A DNA stretch of 64,000 nt from Scleropages formosus (GCF_900964775.1 NC_041827.1:6433501-6497500), one strand, 5' to 3'. Positions 38,501 through 50,194 are shown, counted from the first letter of the stretch. Numbers and translations are program-made. The notes: generated from the letters alone by a model not told the origin.

Positions 38501-38926
38501 AGGAGAGTCAGACTCAGAGTGCGATCGATTCTACTGCGGTACAACACAGTACAACAACAGCAGCAGAGTACGTCACCTAACCCTGATTTCGAGACCGAGA
38601 TTCTACGGACGCACACATGATCATGTCAAGCTGTAAGCAAAGGCCCTGGGCCCTGGAACCCGGGCTGGAACCCAAGACAGATGGCCCAGCGGACCGGTTC
38701 CTCGACCTTCCTCCTACCACAGTTAAAATTTACCGTCCGACTCAACGCACGAACGACACTGCGGAGCTCCGCGAAGAGAAAGAGAAAGTAAGTTAAATAA
38801 TTACCCTCCACTTGACCACAATATCAGCGGCACCTGGTTGCCGTAGGTTCCCGTAAAGAACACGTTCAGCAGAACGGCAAAAACGACTGTTGAACTGCTC
38901 GGATGCAAGATCATCTTCTCCGCCAT
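32587..38926 (-). CDS. atp6ap1: V-type ATPase accessory subunit 1 (Ac45), complete, 10 coding exons
   Basis: Type I membrane glycoprotein that assembles with the V0 sector and guides V-ATPase to secretory and lysosomal membranes. Exons 5' to 3' (minus): 38926-38805, 37943-37820, 36413-36339, 36254-36064, 35277-35237, 34771-34686, 34521-34286, 33751-33701, 33504-33282, 32796-32587; 1359 nt, 452 residues. Signal peptide at about 1-29, then the conserved [22 protein letters not shown] matches human [44 protein letters not shown] and [10 protein letters not shown] follow. One transmembrane helix (about 405-428, [20 protein letters not shown]) and the cytosolic tail [18 protein letters not shown] are as in mammals. 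Introns carry SINEs and one MITE. A second fish paralog could exist elsewhere. Upstream ATG codons in the 5' leader are out of the family context; MAEKM is taken as start. Confidence 0.95.
32915..33170 (-). repeat. Diverged family B-like SINE in atp6ap1 intron 9
   Basis: TTTGTCCAAGGCAACTTACA and AGTGGGAGGAAACCCACATG remain recognisable. Confidence 0.6.
33976..34193 (+). repeat. SINE family C in atp6ap1 intron 7
   Basis: GCTGTAGTGGTTAGAGTGAC head, AAATTGCTCCAG middle, short tail. Confidence 0.75.
36643..37003. mobile_element. MITE copy 3 in atp6ap1 intron 2
   Basis: GGGGTGCTTGAAAGTATGTG at the left, complementary CTTCACATGCTGTCAAGCAG at the right; body about 85-90% like copies 1 and 2 by eye. 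Confidence 0.72.
37530..37745 (-). repeat. SINE family C in atp6ap1 intron 2
   Basis: Well-preserved copy: GGAGGTGGGATTTGAACCC (B box) and GCTACCGGCTGTCCC head at the right. Confidence 0.82.
38270..38440 (-). repeat. Old family C-like SINE in atp6ap1 intron 1
   Basis: CTATCCAAGGCGCCTTAGAG, TTTACCCACTGAGCAGG and GGGATTCGAACC fit a decayed SINE of the same general build. Confidence 0.5.
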
Positions 38927-39618
38927 CTTCAGCCGCACAGCCGGCAATGACGACAAGAGATCCGCGGCAGACGGACCGTCATGTGAGAGAGGCGTGAACC
39001 CGAACTTCCGCAAAAATGCTTGAAGGGGGAGGGGCGTTGTGATGTCACGTACGAGTGGGAGGAGCCACATCGCTCAAGTACGTAGCGTTAGCTTGTGGCT
39101 TCCCCACCTGGATAGTCGTGTGAGGAAGATGTGCGCACTTGTAATAATGTTTGCCCTGGTTAGTTGTAGACACGCAAAAATAAGCCATCCCAAGTGTTTT
39201 GTATTTCTTTTTAACTGTTATTTTTCAATTCGACATATTTTATCGTACATAATCTGGATTTGCATATTGCAGAAACATGGTAAGCATCTAGTCAGTCAGT
39301 GCGATTCATTCGGTGCCGGTGGTGTTCACGGATTCAGACTCAGTAAACTGTGGTCCTAATTTTACTGCCAGTGTGAGTGTAAAGTCAGTATTAGTACTGT
39401 AACAGAGTACAGTACTGTAATTCCCTACAAACTAGTGTCTAAACTTAAGTGTTGCTTCTTTTAACTGCCCCCCTTGCCCTCTCGACAAGTTCGGGTTAGC
39501 TCTGCCTGTCTATCCTATGTCTTAACACGAACCCTCCGCGGAGCTTCCAGTGAAGTACCATTGGCATTGCATTGGCACTGAAAGAACTGTAAATAAACGG
39601 ACAAATTTCATTTTATGG

Positions 39619-39644
<26 letters not shown>
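38927..39644. other. atp6ap1 5' flank and intergenic DNA
   Basis: GC-rich and CpG-containing near 38927-39070, the likely atp6ap1 promoter and 5' UTR. Beyond that nothing is recognised until the (CATA)n tract at 39626. Confidence 0.45.
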
Positions 39645-39652
<8 letters not shown>

Positions 39653-39829
39653 CCATCATCAGAACCGCTTGTCCCATACGGGGTCGCGGGGAGCCGGAGC
39701 CTAACCCGGCAACACAGGGCGTAAAGCTGGAGAGGGAGGGGACACACCCAGGATGGGACACCAGTCCACTTCGAGGCACCCCGCTGGGACTCGAACCCCC
39801 GACCCACTGGAGAGCAGAACCCGGTCGAA
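39645..39829 (-). repeat. tRNA-derived SINE, family A, with target-site duplication
   Basis: Minus-strand copy next to (CATA)n. TTTATGGGTATTTA at 39612-39625 and 39830-39843 is the duplicated target. Confidence 0.85.
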
Positions 39830-40017
39830 TTTATGGGTATTTATGAAATGAAATTTGGCGTCGTCGTTGTCATATATTGCTTTTTTTTCAAATTAAAAGA
39901 AAATTCCAATCGTATTGTCACTTCGAGATTGATGCAAGGCCTATGTTGTCTTCATCTTTCAGAATTTTCTTTAAAACTTAGGTTCCATACGTAAGGAAAT
40001 TACAATAAAAAATCATC

Positions 40018-40072
40018 CATCCAGTTTAAGTAACAGCTTGTCCTGACAGGGTCGCGGTGATCCGGAGCCTAT
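40018..40072 (-). repeat. SINE 3' end fragment
   Basis: ACAGCTTGTCCTGACAGGGT CGCGGTGATCCGGAGCC is the tail type shared by family A and DANA-like SINEs. Confidence 0.55.
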
Positions 40073-40188
40073 TCCTTATGAAAGGGCACAATAGAATCTA
40101 TTCTTATTGTTATTATATTATTATTATTAGTAGTAGTAGTAGTATTAATATTAATAAACTCAAAAAACTATGTCGAGTGTGTGCACGC

Positions 40189-40400
40189 AGGGGGTGCGGT
40201 GGCGCAGTGGCGCAGTGGGTTGGACCGGGTCCTGCTCTACAGTGGGTCTGGGGTTCGAATCCCGCTTGGGGTGCCTTGCGATGGACTGGCGTCCCGTCCT
40301 GGGTGTGTCCCCTCCCCCTCCGGCCCTACGCCCTGTGTTGCCGGGTGGGCTCCGGTTCCCCGCGACCCCGTATGGGACAAGCGGTTCTGAAAATGTGTAT
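40189..40400 (+). repeat. tRNA-derived SINE, family A, with duplicated A-box segment
   Basis: Near-consensus copy. The segment TGGCGCAG is repeated in tandem in the head. Flanks GAGTGTGTGCACGCA / GAGTGTGTACGCACG look like a target duplication. Confidence 0.87.
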
Positions 40401-40433
40401 GTGTGAGTGTGTACGCACGCGCACGCTTAGGGT

Positions 40434-40550
40434 AGTTTAGAGTAACCGGTTCAACTGAAACGCGCATCTAAAGTGTGTGAGGAAACCGGAGTCCCACACC
40501 AACAATGGGACAACAGGCAAATTCCAAACAGACTGAGCGCGGAGACCAAT
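40434..40550 (-). repeat. Diverged V-SINE fragment
   Basis: GTGTGAGGAAACCGGAGTCC and CAAACAGACTGAGCGCGGAG. Confidence 0.55.
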
Positions 40551-41244
40551 TATTGTAGTTGATGAAGTTTCACCTGATTCCTGAAACGGTCTGTGAACTA
40601 CGTGACGACTGACATGCGCAGCCGTAGCCACGCCCACGAGGAATCGGTTCGCCGCGTGAGACTGACGTCACCAGGGCGCGTATTTTGAATTGAAATCTCT
40701 TCTCTAACCTTATTTTTCTGTTAGTCAAATATTGTAGACACAATTGTAAATGTAGTCATTGAAAGGGAAAGTTTTTCTTTCCCCTGTTTATAAAAAAAAT
40801 TTAAAGATTACAAGAGCACTATTCTACATTCTAAAAACTTGAAAGCTTTGAACTGTTTCTATTTCACCTCTTTAGTACATTGTGCATAATAAGTCTATTT
40901 TTTCAGTATGTTTGTTTTTCTTTTTCATTTATTGACTTGCTTATTTTATGTATTTATTAATTTACTTATTTATTGATCTCCTCTTGTTATTGTCTGGCAT
41001 TGTTTGTTGTGATATCTGTATCTGGTTTTTTGTTTTCTTCATGATCCTGTCTTTCGTAGTTGCTTTTTTTTAATCAATAAGATTTGTTTTTTAAAAAAGT
41101 TTCTTCTAATCAGGCTTTTCTCCTGAGAGTTGACAGCTCTTTATGGGTATTTTCAAATACAGATTACATTCGCTTCTGTAAATGGGAATTTACTTAAAAG
41201 GAGCATTTGTAATATGAGGTGAAATCTGTGTTTTCATTTGTAGC
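40551..41244. other. Intergenic, T-rich
   Basis: No gene or repeat recognised. Confidence 0.4.
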
Positions 41245-42595
41245 TACAGTGCCTTCTAAAATCATTGACACCCTTGGCAAAGATGAGTGGAAAATACTGG
41301 ATGAATTTCACCAGTTCCTAATCAAGTGTCGCAGGGGGTGCGGTGGTGCAGCGGGTTTGTCTAGGGCCCGCTGTGTGGCGGGTCTGGGGATTGAGTCCTG
41401 CTTGGGGTGTCTTGTGGTGGACTGGCATTCCGCCTGGGGCATGTCTCCTCACCCCTCAGCCTTGCACACTGTGTTGCCGCAACCCCGCTTGGGACAAGGG
41501 GTTGCGGACATTGTATGTAATCAAGTGTTTTCTGTGCTCACCAATATGATAAAATGATATTGTTTTATTATGATGCATCATGAAGTGTATTTAACACAAA
41601 ATCGTTTTGTTTCCAATTCACAATTACTGGCACCCCTCCACCCCCCTTTGCCAAAATATCTGCACTCGGTCTTCTACACATTGCAAAGGATCTGAGTCCA
41701 CCCCTCCTTGGACAATCTGTCTAGATCCTCCCGAGTACATTCAGCAGAAGCTCTCCAAAGTTCATCGCTCAGGTGTTTTTCTCTGAGATGTATGTTGCTT
41801 TTGAGAAAAGCATCTGCTAAATGAATAAATGTAAGTGTTCAATGGATTCAGAACAGGGGACTGGGGTAGCTGTTGTAAAAGCTTGATTCTGTTGTCAGTG
41901 ATCCATTTCTGCAAATGCCTGGAGGTAAGCTTTGGAGCATTGCTCTCCTGGAAGATCCAACAACAGTTCAGTTTTAGCCTCCTAGCAGAAGCAGCTTGAT
42001 TTTGACTTGGCATCTCCTAGTAGTTGATGGAATCTATATGTCATTTCCTCCACAGTCCACAGACATGAAGGCCAGGTGAAAGGGTGACTCTAAATTGTGT
42101 AGTTGTGTGGCTACCTGTCCATGGTGTACCTCTCCAGGCCTTGAGCTCAGTGATTGGACAGTAGGCTCCAGACTGCCACAACCCTGCCTAGGACAAGTAG
42201 TTGGATGCAACCAACTTTTAAATTTCTCTAACTTGATCCTTGGAAAATTTTGTGTCTCTTGAACCATCCTCTTCACTGTGCCTGGGGACAAAGTAGGCTT
42301 GATTCCTCTTCCAGGCAGTTTAATCACAGGTCCAGGTATTTTAAACTTTTGTGATTATTGCCTTAATAGTGATTGGTTGGTATTTTCAGGCATGGAACTG
42401 TTTTTATAGCCATTGCCTGATTTGTGATGGTCAGCAAGCTTTTGTGTCATTTCATTTGTGTATTAGTCCCCATGGTAATGGATGGCTAAGAAAGTTTGGC
42501 CTCTCACCCCATATTTATACCCCAGTGAAAGAGCAAGTTGTGAATAAAGACTGAGGAGTTCCTAAAGAGTCAGGTGTCCTTAAAAAGTGAATAAT
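41245..42595 (-). mobile_element. Broken Tc1-like DNA transposon carrying SINE insertions
   Basis: Left end TACAGTGCCTTCTAAAATCA with CACCCTTGGCAAAGATGAG is a Tc1-type terminal repeat. Minus-strand frames show KLPGRGIKPTLSPGTVKRMV (42034-42327, the DNA-binding linker) and NAPKLTSRHLQKW plus QSPVLNP (41762-42013, the catalytic region). The centre of the transposase and the right terminal repeat are lost, so it cannot move by itself. A family A SINE and other SINE pieces (41780-41833, 42040-42200) interrupt it. Confidence 0.75.
41330..41517 (+). repeat. SINE family A nested in the Tc1 relic
   Basis: Bracketed by TAATCAAGTGT at 41319-41329 and 41518-41528. Internally shortened 3' part. Confidence 0.85.
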
Positions 42596-42597
42596 GA

Positions 42598-42805
42598 ACA
42601 GGAGCTAGTACTGTACTGGTTAGAGCTGCTGCCTTTGGACCCAAAGGTCACAGCCTCCGGCTGTAGTACCCCTGAGCAAGGTACTTACCCTAAATTGCTC
42701 CAGTAAGGTTACTCAGCTATATAAACAAGTAAGTGATTGTAGGTAGACTTTGTAGCATTGTAAGTTGCTTTGGAGAAAAGAGTCAGCTAAATGAGTAAAT
42801 GCAAA
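42598..42805 (+). repeat. SINE family C
   Basis: ACTGGTTAGAGCTGCTGCCT head, GAGCAAGGTACTTACCCTAA, tail TTTGGAGAAAAGAGTCAGCT. Confidence 0.8.
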
Positions 42806-44471
42806 TATTTCTAGCACTGCCAATACTTGTAAAGTATTTTTGATAAAAAGGGTCTTGTACTGATTGTGACTTTGTGATGAACCTTTAAAGTCGAGCAAAC
42901 TTTATTTAAAGTGATGAGTAAAACAAGTTACAGCAGACTTCCCAATTGTCTTTATAAGACGAGGAGCTACTGTATTGTTAAATTCACAAACAAAAATTAG
43001 TACTCGTTGTTAGATCTACTGCAGAAATGACTGATGTCTAAAATGGACACACAGTAGTAATACAAAAATCAACATTTTATTGGTTTACACAAGGTACAGT
43101 GTGGAAAAATACAAGGTTTTAATTACAATAAGGCAAAAATTCATATATTTCTATAAATTACATCATGCAAAATTGCTCATTTCAGTTAAATACAAGGTAA
43201 ATTTAAGCTTGATCTAGGTAATAACTCTCCATACACAACATAAACAAGAAAAGAGCAACTAGGGTGAAACTATTACTAAGGACAAAAGGAAGGCACACTG
43301 ACTTCTGTCATTCCCCAGTGAATGTCTACAGGAGTAAAAACAGTCCATTCCATTTTTGATCAGCTGCCTGACAAAAAACAAAGCTGAGTATTACATCCCA
43401 TGATATGACCCTACACTGAGGTCAGCAGCTTCACATCTTGAATTTGATACTCACTGTCCAGGTGGTTTTGTCACAGCACACTTTTAGGCATTTTTCGTTA
43501 ATGTCTTAAATGTTCATAGTGCATGTGGTATTTTTAAAATACATTATTTACTATATTTGCACATAATGCACAGTATATTTACTGAAAAAAATTTAAAAAC
43601 TAAGATCGAAATGGAAAGATAACTCCCCCCTTTTTCAGGCAATATGTGAAATAAATAAATGGTAATTGTACCTTGCTTTATAATTAGGTACCCTAAGAGA
43701 GATAAACTTGAAAGAAGGGCTGCACATAACCACCTGGCTCTATTTAAAACTTAAGAGTTAAAAGCTCATTTTTAGACAATGTGACATTTCATTTCCATAT
43801 CTCCATTAAGCCATTTTAACATACTTTGTCCGACTCAGAACAAGCAGAGATATTATGTGCAGATGCTGAATTCTGTAAATTAACTTGAAATCAAAGCAGA
43901 ACCTTCAAAAGAACGTAAAGTCTACATTTCTGTTAATATTTAACATACGACTGGTAAGCAATGTGTTAACCTTATTGTGTATATAATAATTTCTGTACTC
44001 AGCATGTTTTTCTGATGATCTGTGGACACAAAGTATCTGCAGTAGGCTTAACTTAAGAAGAAATAAGGGGGAAAAGTACAAAGATATTCTGAAAAGACCT
44101 GTTTGATGTTTTTAAAAACCTTTTGCAAACTGAGGGAATCCATGTATGTAGATATTCTGCACCCAATGTAACCCCATCTCAATTCTCAGGATAACAGAAG
44201 CAGAATCGGGTTCATATTATTTTCATCAAAAAGCGGAACGTTGATTGTGACAAATCTCTGGTCACTCTTGTCCTAATGACTCAGAGATGAGAATTACAGT
44301 TTTTTCCCCCCAATGAATGAGGCAGCTGTGTGTCATTGTCTTTCATCCTTACGCACTTGCGTTCAGATACACTCTAAATATGAATCCTAAAGCAGGGCAC
44401 CAATCATTTTTGGCTCCTTTGCACTTTCATTTTCCCTGATAGCTGCAAAACCTGAGACACTTCAGGCCTCG
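42806..44471 (-). other. tafazzin: Probable long 3' UTR and downstream flank of tafazzin
   Basis: No gene on either strand and no repeat recognised. The block from about 43080 to 44471 is read as tafazzin 3' UTR by position. Confidence 0.4.
43076..43081 (-). terminator. tafazzin: Putative tafazzin polyadenylation signal
   Basis: Minus-strand AATAAA. The 1.4 kb between it and the stop codon at 44472 is AT-rich and free of SINEs while DNA beyond it is SINE-rich, which suits a long 3' UTR. Other signals nearby are possible. Confidence 0.4.
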
Positions 44472-47400
44472 CTATCGCCCACAGTTCTGAATGCGGTGAT
44501 GGAGGGCCTCTGCCTGAGCTTTCAGGCTGCGAAACTCCACCTGAATGAAGTCCGTCAAGGCCTTCCTCATTTCCGTCTGAAGACAGACAAAGAAATTACA
44601 CTGAGATGAAGGTAAGCAAAACAGATCAACAAAGTTAAATGTGCATTAACTTGAAATTAAAACCAAATGTATACCTTTCTACCATCTATTTTTGTCACTA
44701 TGAATATACTTTTCATCACGAGCACTAATTCTGCATATGCAACTAGATGTGGTAGGGAAGTCATTAAAGGACTGGATGTGTAATAGTTTAAACCTTTTAT
44801 TTTTATGAACTATCAAATGCACATAATTCATAGAATGAAAAAAAATCATTGTTGAGCAAAAGATGTGATGGAAAAACAGAAATCTCACCTGATTTTTGTT
44901 TTCAGATTTCAATTTTTCAACTAGATGTTTGACAGTAAAGGGCTTCCCTACCAACACAGTAATTTTCTAGGGGGAAAAGGAAGAACAGGAATTTAAAATA
45001 GTTCACATTTATAGTTTTATGAAATAAAGTTTACAACATTAATATTTTGGCTTAAAAGAATAAAAGATTAAAGCAAAGAAAATTGTAATTTTCCTCACCT
45101 GACCAGTCCGGGGGATATAAGGAGGTTTATTCGGAAGGACATCATTCATTCCTGTAGAAGTTTCAAAGTACAGCGCATAATTAGACAGGAATGCAGATCG
45201 CCTTACTATAACTTAAAGGCTGCTGCTGAAACTGTTGTAGCAATTTCAATGCTCCTGGTCAAGGTAAACCTAGCAGGCTTTCTGCACACACCGTAAGCCA
45301 CACCAAAGAATGCCATCTGTAACATTATGAAGGGATTAGGTTGACTTACCTACATGCCAAAGGGGCAAAATGATAGGGTTGAGTGAACACTCTGCTATCA
45401 ACCTCCCCACACCTGTAATGAGAAAAGTATTATATGCAATCTAAAGAGTGTATTTATGGATGTTCAAAGAGATGACAACAGCATCTTAAAGTAAGTGAAA
45501 GGACAACATCAAAACAATGACGCTAAATTAACGTAAGTAACCCATAGTTGCTACTCACTGATTAACAAAAAAAACATCTAGAGGATGACCATGGGTGGGT
45601 CCATAGGACAAGTGATGTCTGGATCTTATTTATAAAAAAAATTTTTAAAAGTCTGAAGATGGAAGAAATGCACTCCACAAATGTAATACTGTGTTTAACA
45701 TTAGCTTTCCAATACATTAAGGTTTTACAGTTTAATTTCCACCACAATCATTATATGGAATTTCTGTGGCGTAAACTGAAGGTCATTGGATCTTAAATAC
45801 AGTGAAACCTTGAACAGTAAATCTTACCCCATTTTAACCTGATGAACTCCTGTGTCATGTTCACCTTTCCTGTGAAAGAGAATTTTTTACTATTATAAAA
45901 GAAGATTATTTTTGTAAATCCATCTTAAGATACAGATTTTATGTAATGATGGAATACTGGGAGCTGGCTAATAGGAACTTGTGTGTGGACATTTAAAAAA
46001 AAAAAAACTAGCACATTTTTTTACATCTGATGCATGGTGTGTTTGCATGCATCCTGGAAAGCCTGGCAGACATGGTGTGGTGTCCTACCTTCTGGGAATA
46101 TGTGTACCCACTCCCCTGCATTGAGCTTCTCCAGGATGAAGTCCATGCCTTTCTGGTACACACCATCTCCTGGAGCAACCACATAATGTATGCGTTCATT
46201 AATAATCACATCACTCATCTGAGCTGGACAAAAAGCAACTGCAAAACAACAAGGCTTCTGTGTATCATTTAAGTGTCCTGAGTGATAAAAACACTGCACT
46301 GGCAAATAACACTACAAAAAAGTAACTACTGAAAAACATTTTAATATAAAACATGCACATATCATACTGGGTAATGAGTCAAACTTGGCTTTATCTTCTT
46401 CTCAGAAAAATAAATGTATGTCAGCCGCATTGTATAAAGACATGGTGGTGAAAAAATAGAACACTTTGATTTCCACATTATTCCAATAACTTGTTAAACT
46501 AAAAGTTTTTAAACAAATTACTGAAACATGATGACTGAACTGAAGGTATTTTGTATTTTTTTTTAAATTTGATTTCATTTTTCAACATGAAAAAGTGTGG
46601 GCATCACCTCTACACACAGGCACACACTTCCCACGACTGAAGAAACGGGAGTGAAACTCCTTCGTGAAGCATATATCAGAGGCAGCTGGAGTCCTGGGCA
46701 TGAAAAAAAAATAAATTACCAACCAAAAAAAAAGACACCAGTAAGGCAAGTAAAACAAAGGCCTGCTTCTAGTATATCATAAAACAATGATTGTATGGGA
46801 TCAAATCACAGGATCAAAAGAAATATTTTGATTTTAACTACAGGTGCACTGTGAAAAAAGTAAGGGGTTCAGTGCCCTTAAGTCAGGACTAAGCAACTGT
46901 AGTGCTATTTTCTCTTATAGTTAAACTCTAATTCACCTAATTTGTCTACTCCAACTTATCTTTTATAGGACTGATGAAATCCAGGAATATATTTACCTAC
47001 TCTTTCTTTATTCTAGGCATGCTTTTTTGAAAGATCAGATCGGGACACTGAGTAACTGCCATTATGTTGATGTTGGACAAAATGTCAAAGCAAATATTTG
47101 GAAAAGCTGATGAAAATCTGTGTCACACACCATCTCATCTTGTTAAAGTTCCATAAGTGGCGGAGCTTCAGAATTCCTACAGAAACAAAGAAAATTAAGT
47201 GCTAAAACATACCCGTAAAGCACAGCTGCTACCCATTAACTGACCAAGTAAGTAAATTCAGCATTACTATTACATGAGGATGTTAAAAAAAAATCTGCAT
47301 GTAAGATCTGGGTGTACACTGTAAATCACTGTGGATAAAAATGTGAGCTAAGTAAAGGTTAATAATGACAACAGTAACTGTCATAAGTGTTGATCATCAA

Positions 47401-47868
47401 GGCTGTTGCACTAACAAGAACAGATGAGTGCAGGATCACAATACCCCAGATGTGTGGATCATCCATACAGGACTGGTGATTTGAGAGTGTGATAAGGGGT
47501 GTATCACGGGGCCGCTCATCAATCAGCTCCAGCAGGACCTCCTGGTTGTGTACCATCAAACAGTTCAAGTACTCTACATAAAAATGAGAAACGGGACGAA
47601 TGTGGATATGAGAGCGAGACACAGGCAGGAACAACTTCAGGGAAGGGAAATGTTTAATTCAGTTTTTATGACCACACTTCCATGCACTTGCACTCTCATG
47701 CAGAGTTTAAGAAAGCACATTCTTGGAGTAAAATGCTATGTGAAGGATGACAAACTCACTGGTCCAGAAGTAGCTGTAAGATCCCACCATGCCCATCACC
47801 AGGGAGCCCGAGAGCCTCCAGCCCGCATGGGGGCGCTGTGGGAACGGCCATCTCACCTCCAAGGGCAT
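44472..47868 (-). CDS. tafazzin: Tafazzin, phospholipid-lysophospholipid transacylase, complete, 10 coding exons
   Basis: Mitochondrial membrane acyltransferase that remodels cardiolipin. Exons 5' to 3' (minus): 47868-47760, 47573-47445, 47176-47131, 46693-46608, 46169-46089, 45869-45828, 45412-45350, 45151-45099, 44966-44889, 44576-44472; 792 nt, 263 residues. It starts [13 protein letters not shown] and ends HHRIQNCGR. The catalytic HX4D motif is at H69-D74 ([10 protein letters not shown]), followed by [36 protein letters not shown] and [11 protein letters not shown]. The length equals the human form lacking exon 5 (262 residues), the enzymatically active form; no exon-5 equivalent is seen. 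All junctions are GT-AG with consistent phase. Its position beside atp6ap1 matches human Xq28, although the pair is flipped as a block. Confidence 0.96.
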
Positions 47869-48582
47869 CGTGATCGCACGGCCTTATTCATGCAGCCTCT
47901 ATAACATCGTTTACACTTAACGTTGCAACCAGCACCTGTTTTTCGTTACAGTCGGAGGTTCGTTCATAACACCAGAAGGACGTCAAGTGGCAAGCATCGC
48001 TAATTTCCAAAACAAGGTATATTATATACGCACACAAGTACGTGACGTGAAAACAATGCCATGGAAATTCTGAAGTGCCAAACTCTTGTCAAGTCTTGTC
48101 AACTAGGCTACTATGGCAATCTCATTATTGATCATGATTCTGTGTTCCTCATTTTGTGCAAACGATAAAACTTTGCAGAGACTGGTGATTCTTAAAATCG
48201 TGAATTATCGTCAAGATTCGTGTAGTTGAGCACGACGAAGATACTAACTAACTTAGTTTCACTACTCTATCTAATATGAAATAATCATGTGTGCGCGTGA
48301 AATTAATCGTGTCAGGGATTTTTAATGTTTCCTTGGAAAAATATAAAGTATTCAGATACTTTTACTTTTAAATATATTGACCTAATTATTGATAAACACA
48401 GCACTTGTCAGTCTGAGTCTCTCTGCATGCATGATGATCATTTACCCTCCCTGGCTTGCTGTACTGCTTCATTCTAATGCATAATCTTACTTTAAATGCA
48501 GAAAATTTATACTTTCATCTTCATTTAGAGCTGTTACTGATGATCAAACAAAAGCGTTAATAAACAAGAAAAAAAAATTACC

Positions 48583-48690
48583 TTCTCCTGTTAGCTTGCT
48601 CTCTTCAGGCGAGGAGTCTTACACCGGAAGGAAGATGATTCGCACAGTGATATTGCTGGGAAGTGTAGTTCATTGCGTTGTGAGCGATGT
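48583..48690 (-). promoter_or_regulatory. tafazzin: Putative distal promoter and 5' non-coding exon of tafazzin
   Basis: On the minus strand a ZNF143/Staf-like site (CAATGAACTACACTTCCCAG, 48656-48675) is followed by an ETS-type site (CTTCCGG, 48624-48630) and then AGAAG with a GTAATT donor at about 48582. This is the usual layout of a TATA-less housekeeping promoter with a short untranslated exon. It lies about 0.75 kb upstream of the tafazzin start codon. A candidate acceptor (AAAAACAG, near 47935) has a poor pyrimidine tract, so the splicing is inferred. Confidence 0.35.
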
Positions 48691-49299
48691 CTATTGTAGT
48701 TCTAGTTTCTCACAGTCTCTGCCCTTCATTGGGAAATTAGCACTTAGTTTTTTGGCACTTATTTACATTCTACACACTTACATAGACGTTTGTTATAAGG
48801 CTCACTTATTAGTAATTCATCATTCAAATCATTCCAAAAAAACTGTAATCATGCTATCTGTTAAAACCACCAAAAAATGAATTTTTAGAGGCAAGGCCAG
48901 AGTGGGACTCACTCTCAGTCTGGGAGTTTCATGGGACTGGAACTTAGTTATACTGGCAACTGAACAATGAAACACTAACTAATACTGCTGTCATTTCACC
49001 ATACGTCAACCACATAGGAAATTCTATGTGATCAAATAACAGTGATGCATATAAAGAAAAGAATATATAAATGAAAATTAAATAAGCCATTTTAATTTCT
49101 TAAACTGGAAATTACATATGGGGTCCCACCTCACACCTTAGCTCACACTTTCAGAAATCCATTGCATCTAAATCCAAATCCATCACCTTTTCTGAAACTG
49201 TGACATACAATGACTGTCCCACATTAAAACATATGTAGGTAATTCCCTTTTATTTGATCTCCCAGTATCAAGTTTTTTCACGTATCAGGTTTGGTTGTA
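48691..49299. other. Intergenic upstream of tafazzin
   Basis: A 95-codon frame at 48596-48880 (plus) overlaps the proposed promoter and is probably chance. Nothing else recognised. Confidence 0.4.
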
Positions 49300-49570
49300 G
49301 GGTGGCTGATGGCGTCGTGGTTGGAGCGGCTGTCTTTGGCTCTGAAGGTTGCCAGTTTGATCTCCGGCTGTGGTGCACTTGAGGAAGGTTCTTGCCCTGC
49401 AATTGCTCTGGTACCTTCGCTTGGCTGTGTGCCTGGGTAACTAGTTGTGGCCCTGGGATGGACTGGTGTCCTGTCCAGGGTGTGCCCCCCACCCCTTCAG
49501 CCTTGCGACCAATGTCTCCGGGATAGGTTCTGGCTTGCTGCAACCTCGCTTGGGACAAGTGGTTATTGAA
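49300..49570 (+). repeat. Chimeric SINE: family C head with family A tail
   Basis: 49300-49430 reads like family C (CGTGGTTGGAGCGGCTG ... TTGCCCTGCAATTGCTCTGG); from about 49450 it reads like family A (GGATGGACTGGTGTCCTGTC ... TTGGGACAAGTGGTT). Confidence 0.65.
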
Positions 49571-49679
49571 GTTGGTCTGGTTGGTCTGATTGTCATTAAT
49601 CTGTCTGTATTGTCATTTTCTGTATTTGGTCCTACCTACAATGTTCAGTCTGGCAGATAAACTGAGACTGCATTTTAAA

Positions 49680-50118
49680 ACTGGCGGCACGGAGGCACAG
49701 TGAATAACACTGCTGTCTCACAGCACCTGGGTGGTACGAGAGAATGTGGGTTCCCCGCTCAGTCTGTGTGGAGTTTGCATGTTCTCCCCGTGTCTGCATG
49801 GGTTTCCTCTGGGTGCTCTGGTTTCCTTCCACAGTCCAAACACATGCTGTTCAGGTTCCCCATAGTGTGTGACTGACAGAGAGAGTTATTTCAATTATTT
49901 GAGTCATTTAAATTATTTCTAATTTATAATTTATGCATTGGTTTCACCCCTACCTTGAATAACAGCTTTGTTAAACTCAGAACAATATTCACTGATGTAT
50001 GGATGAGTGACCCATTGTAAGTAATGTATCTAGCAGTGTAAGTCACCTTGGTGAATAAGGTGTGTGGGCTAGTAACACTACATAGTGTTCGTTGGCATCA
50101 GCTAAATAAATAAATGTA
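49680..50118 (+). repeat. V-SINE/DANA-like SINE, family B, with a 103-bp foreign insert
   Basis: Head GGCGGCACGGAGGCACAGTG to tail TAAATAAATAAATG. Between GAGAGAGT and TCACTGATG, 49886-49988 is not SINE sequence; 49928-49984 of it matches 51357-51413. Confidence 0.82.
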
Positions 50119-50194
50119 AAGTTGTGGCAAGAGACTGAGATGCGCTGTACTTCAATTTTCTTATTATTTGTTTGAATGTAACATGCCGCTTTCA

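Noticed and set aside
40057-40440. 127-codon plus-strand frame and shadows
   Set aside because: Encoded by the family A SINE; the same [14 protein letters not shown] string recurs in other copies.
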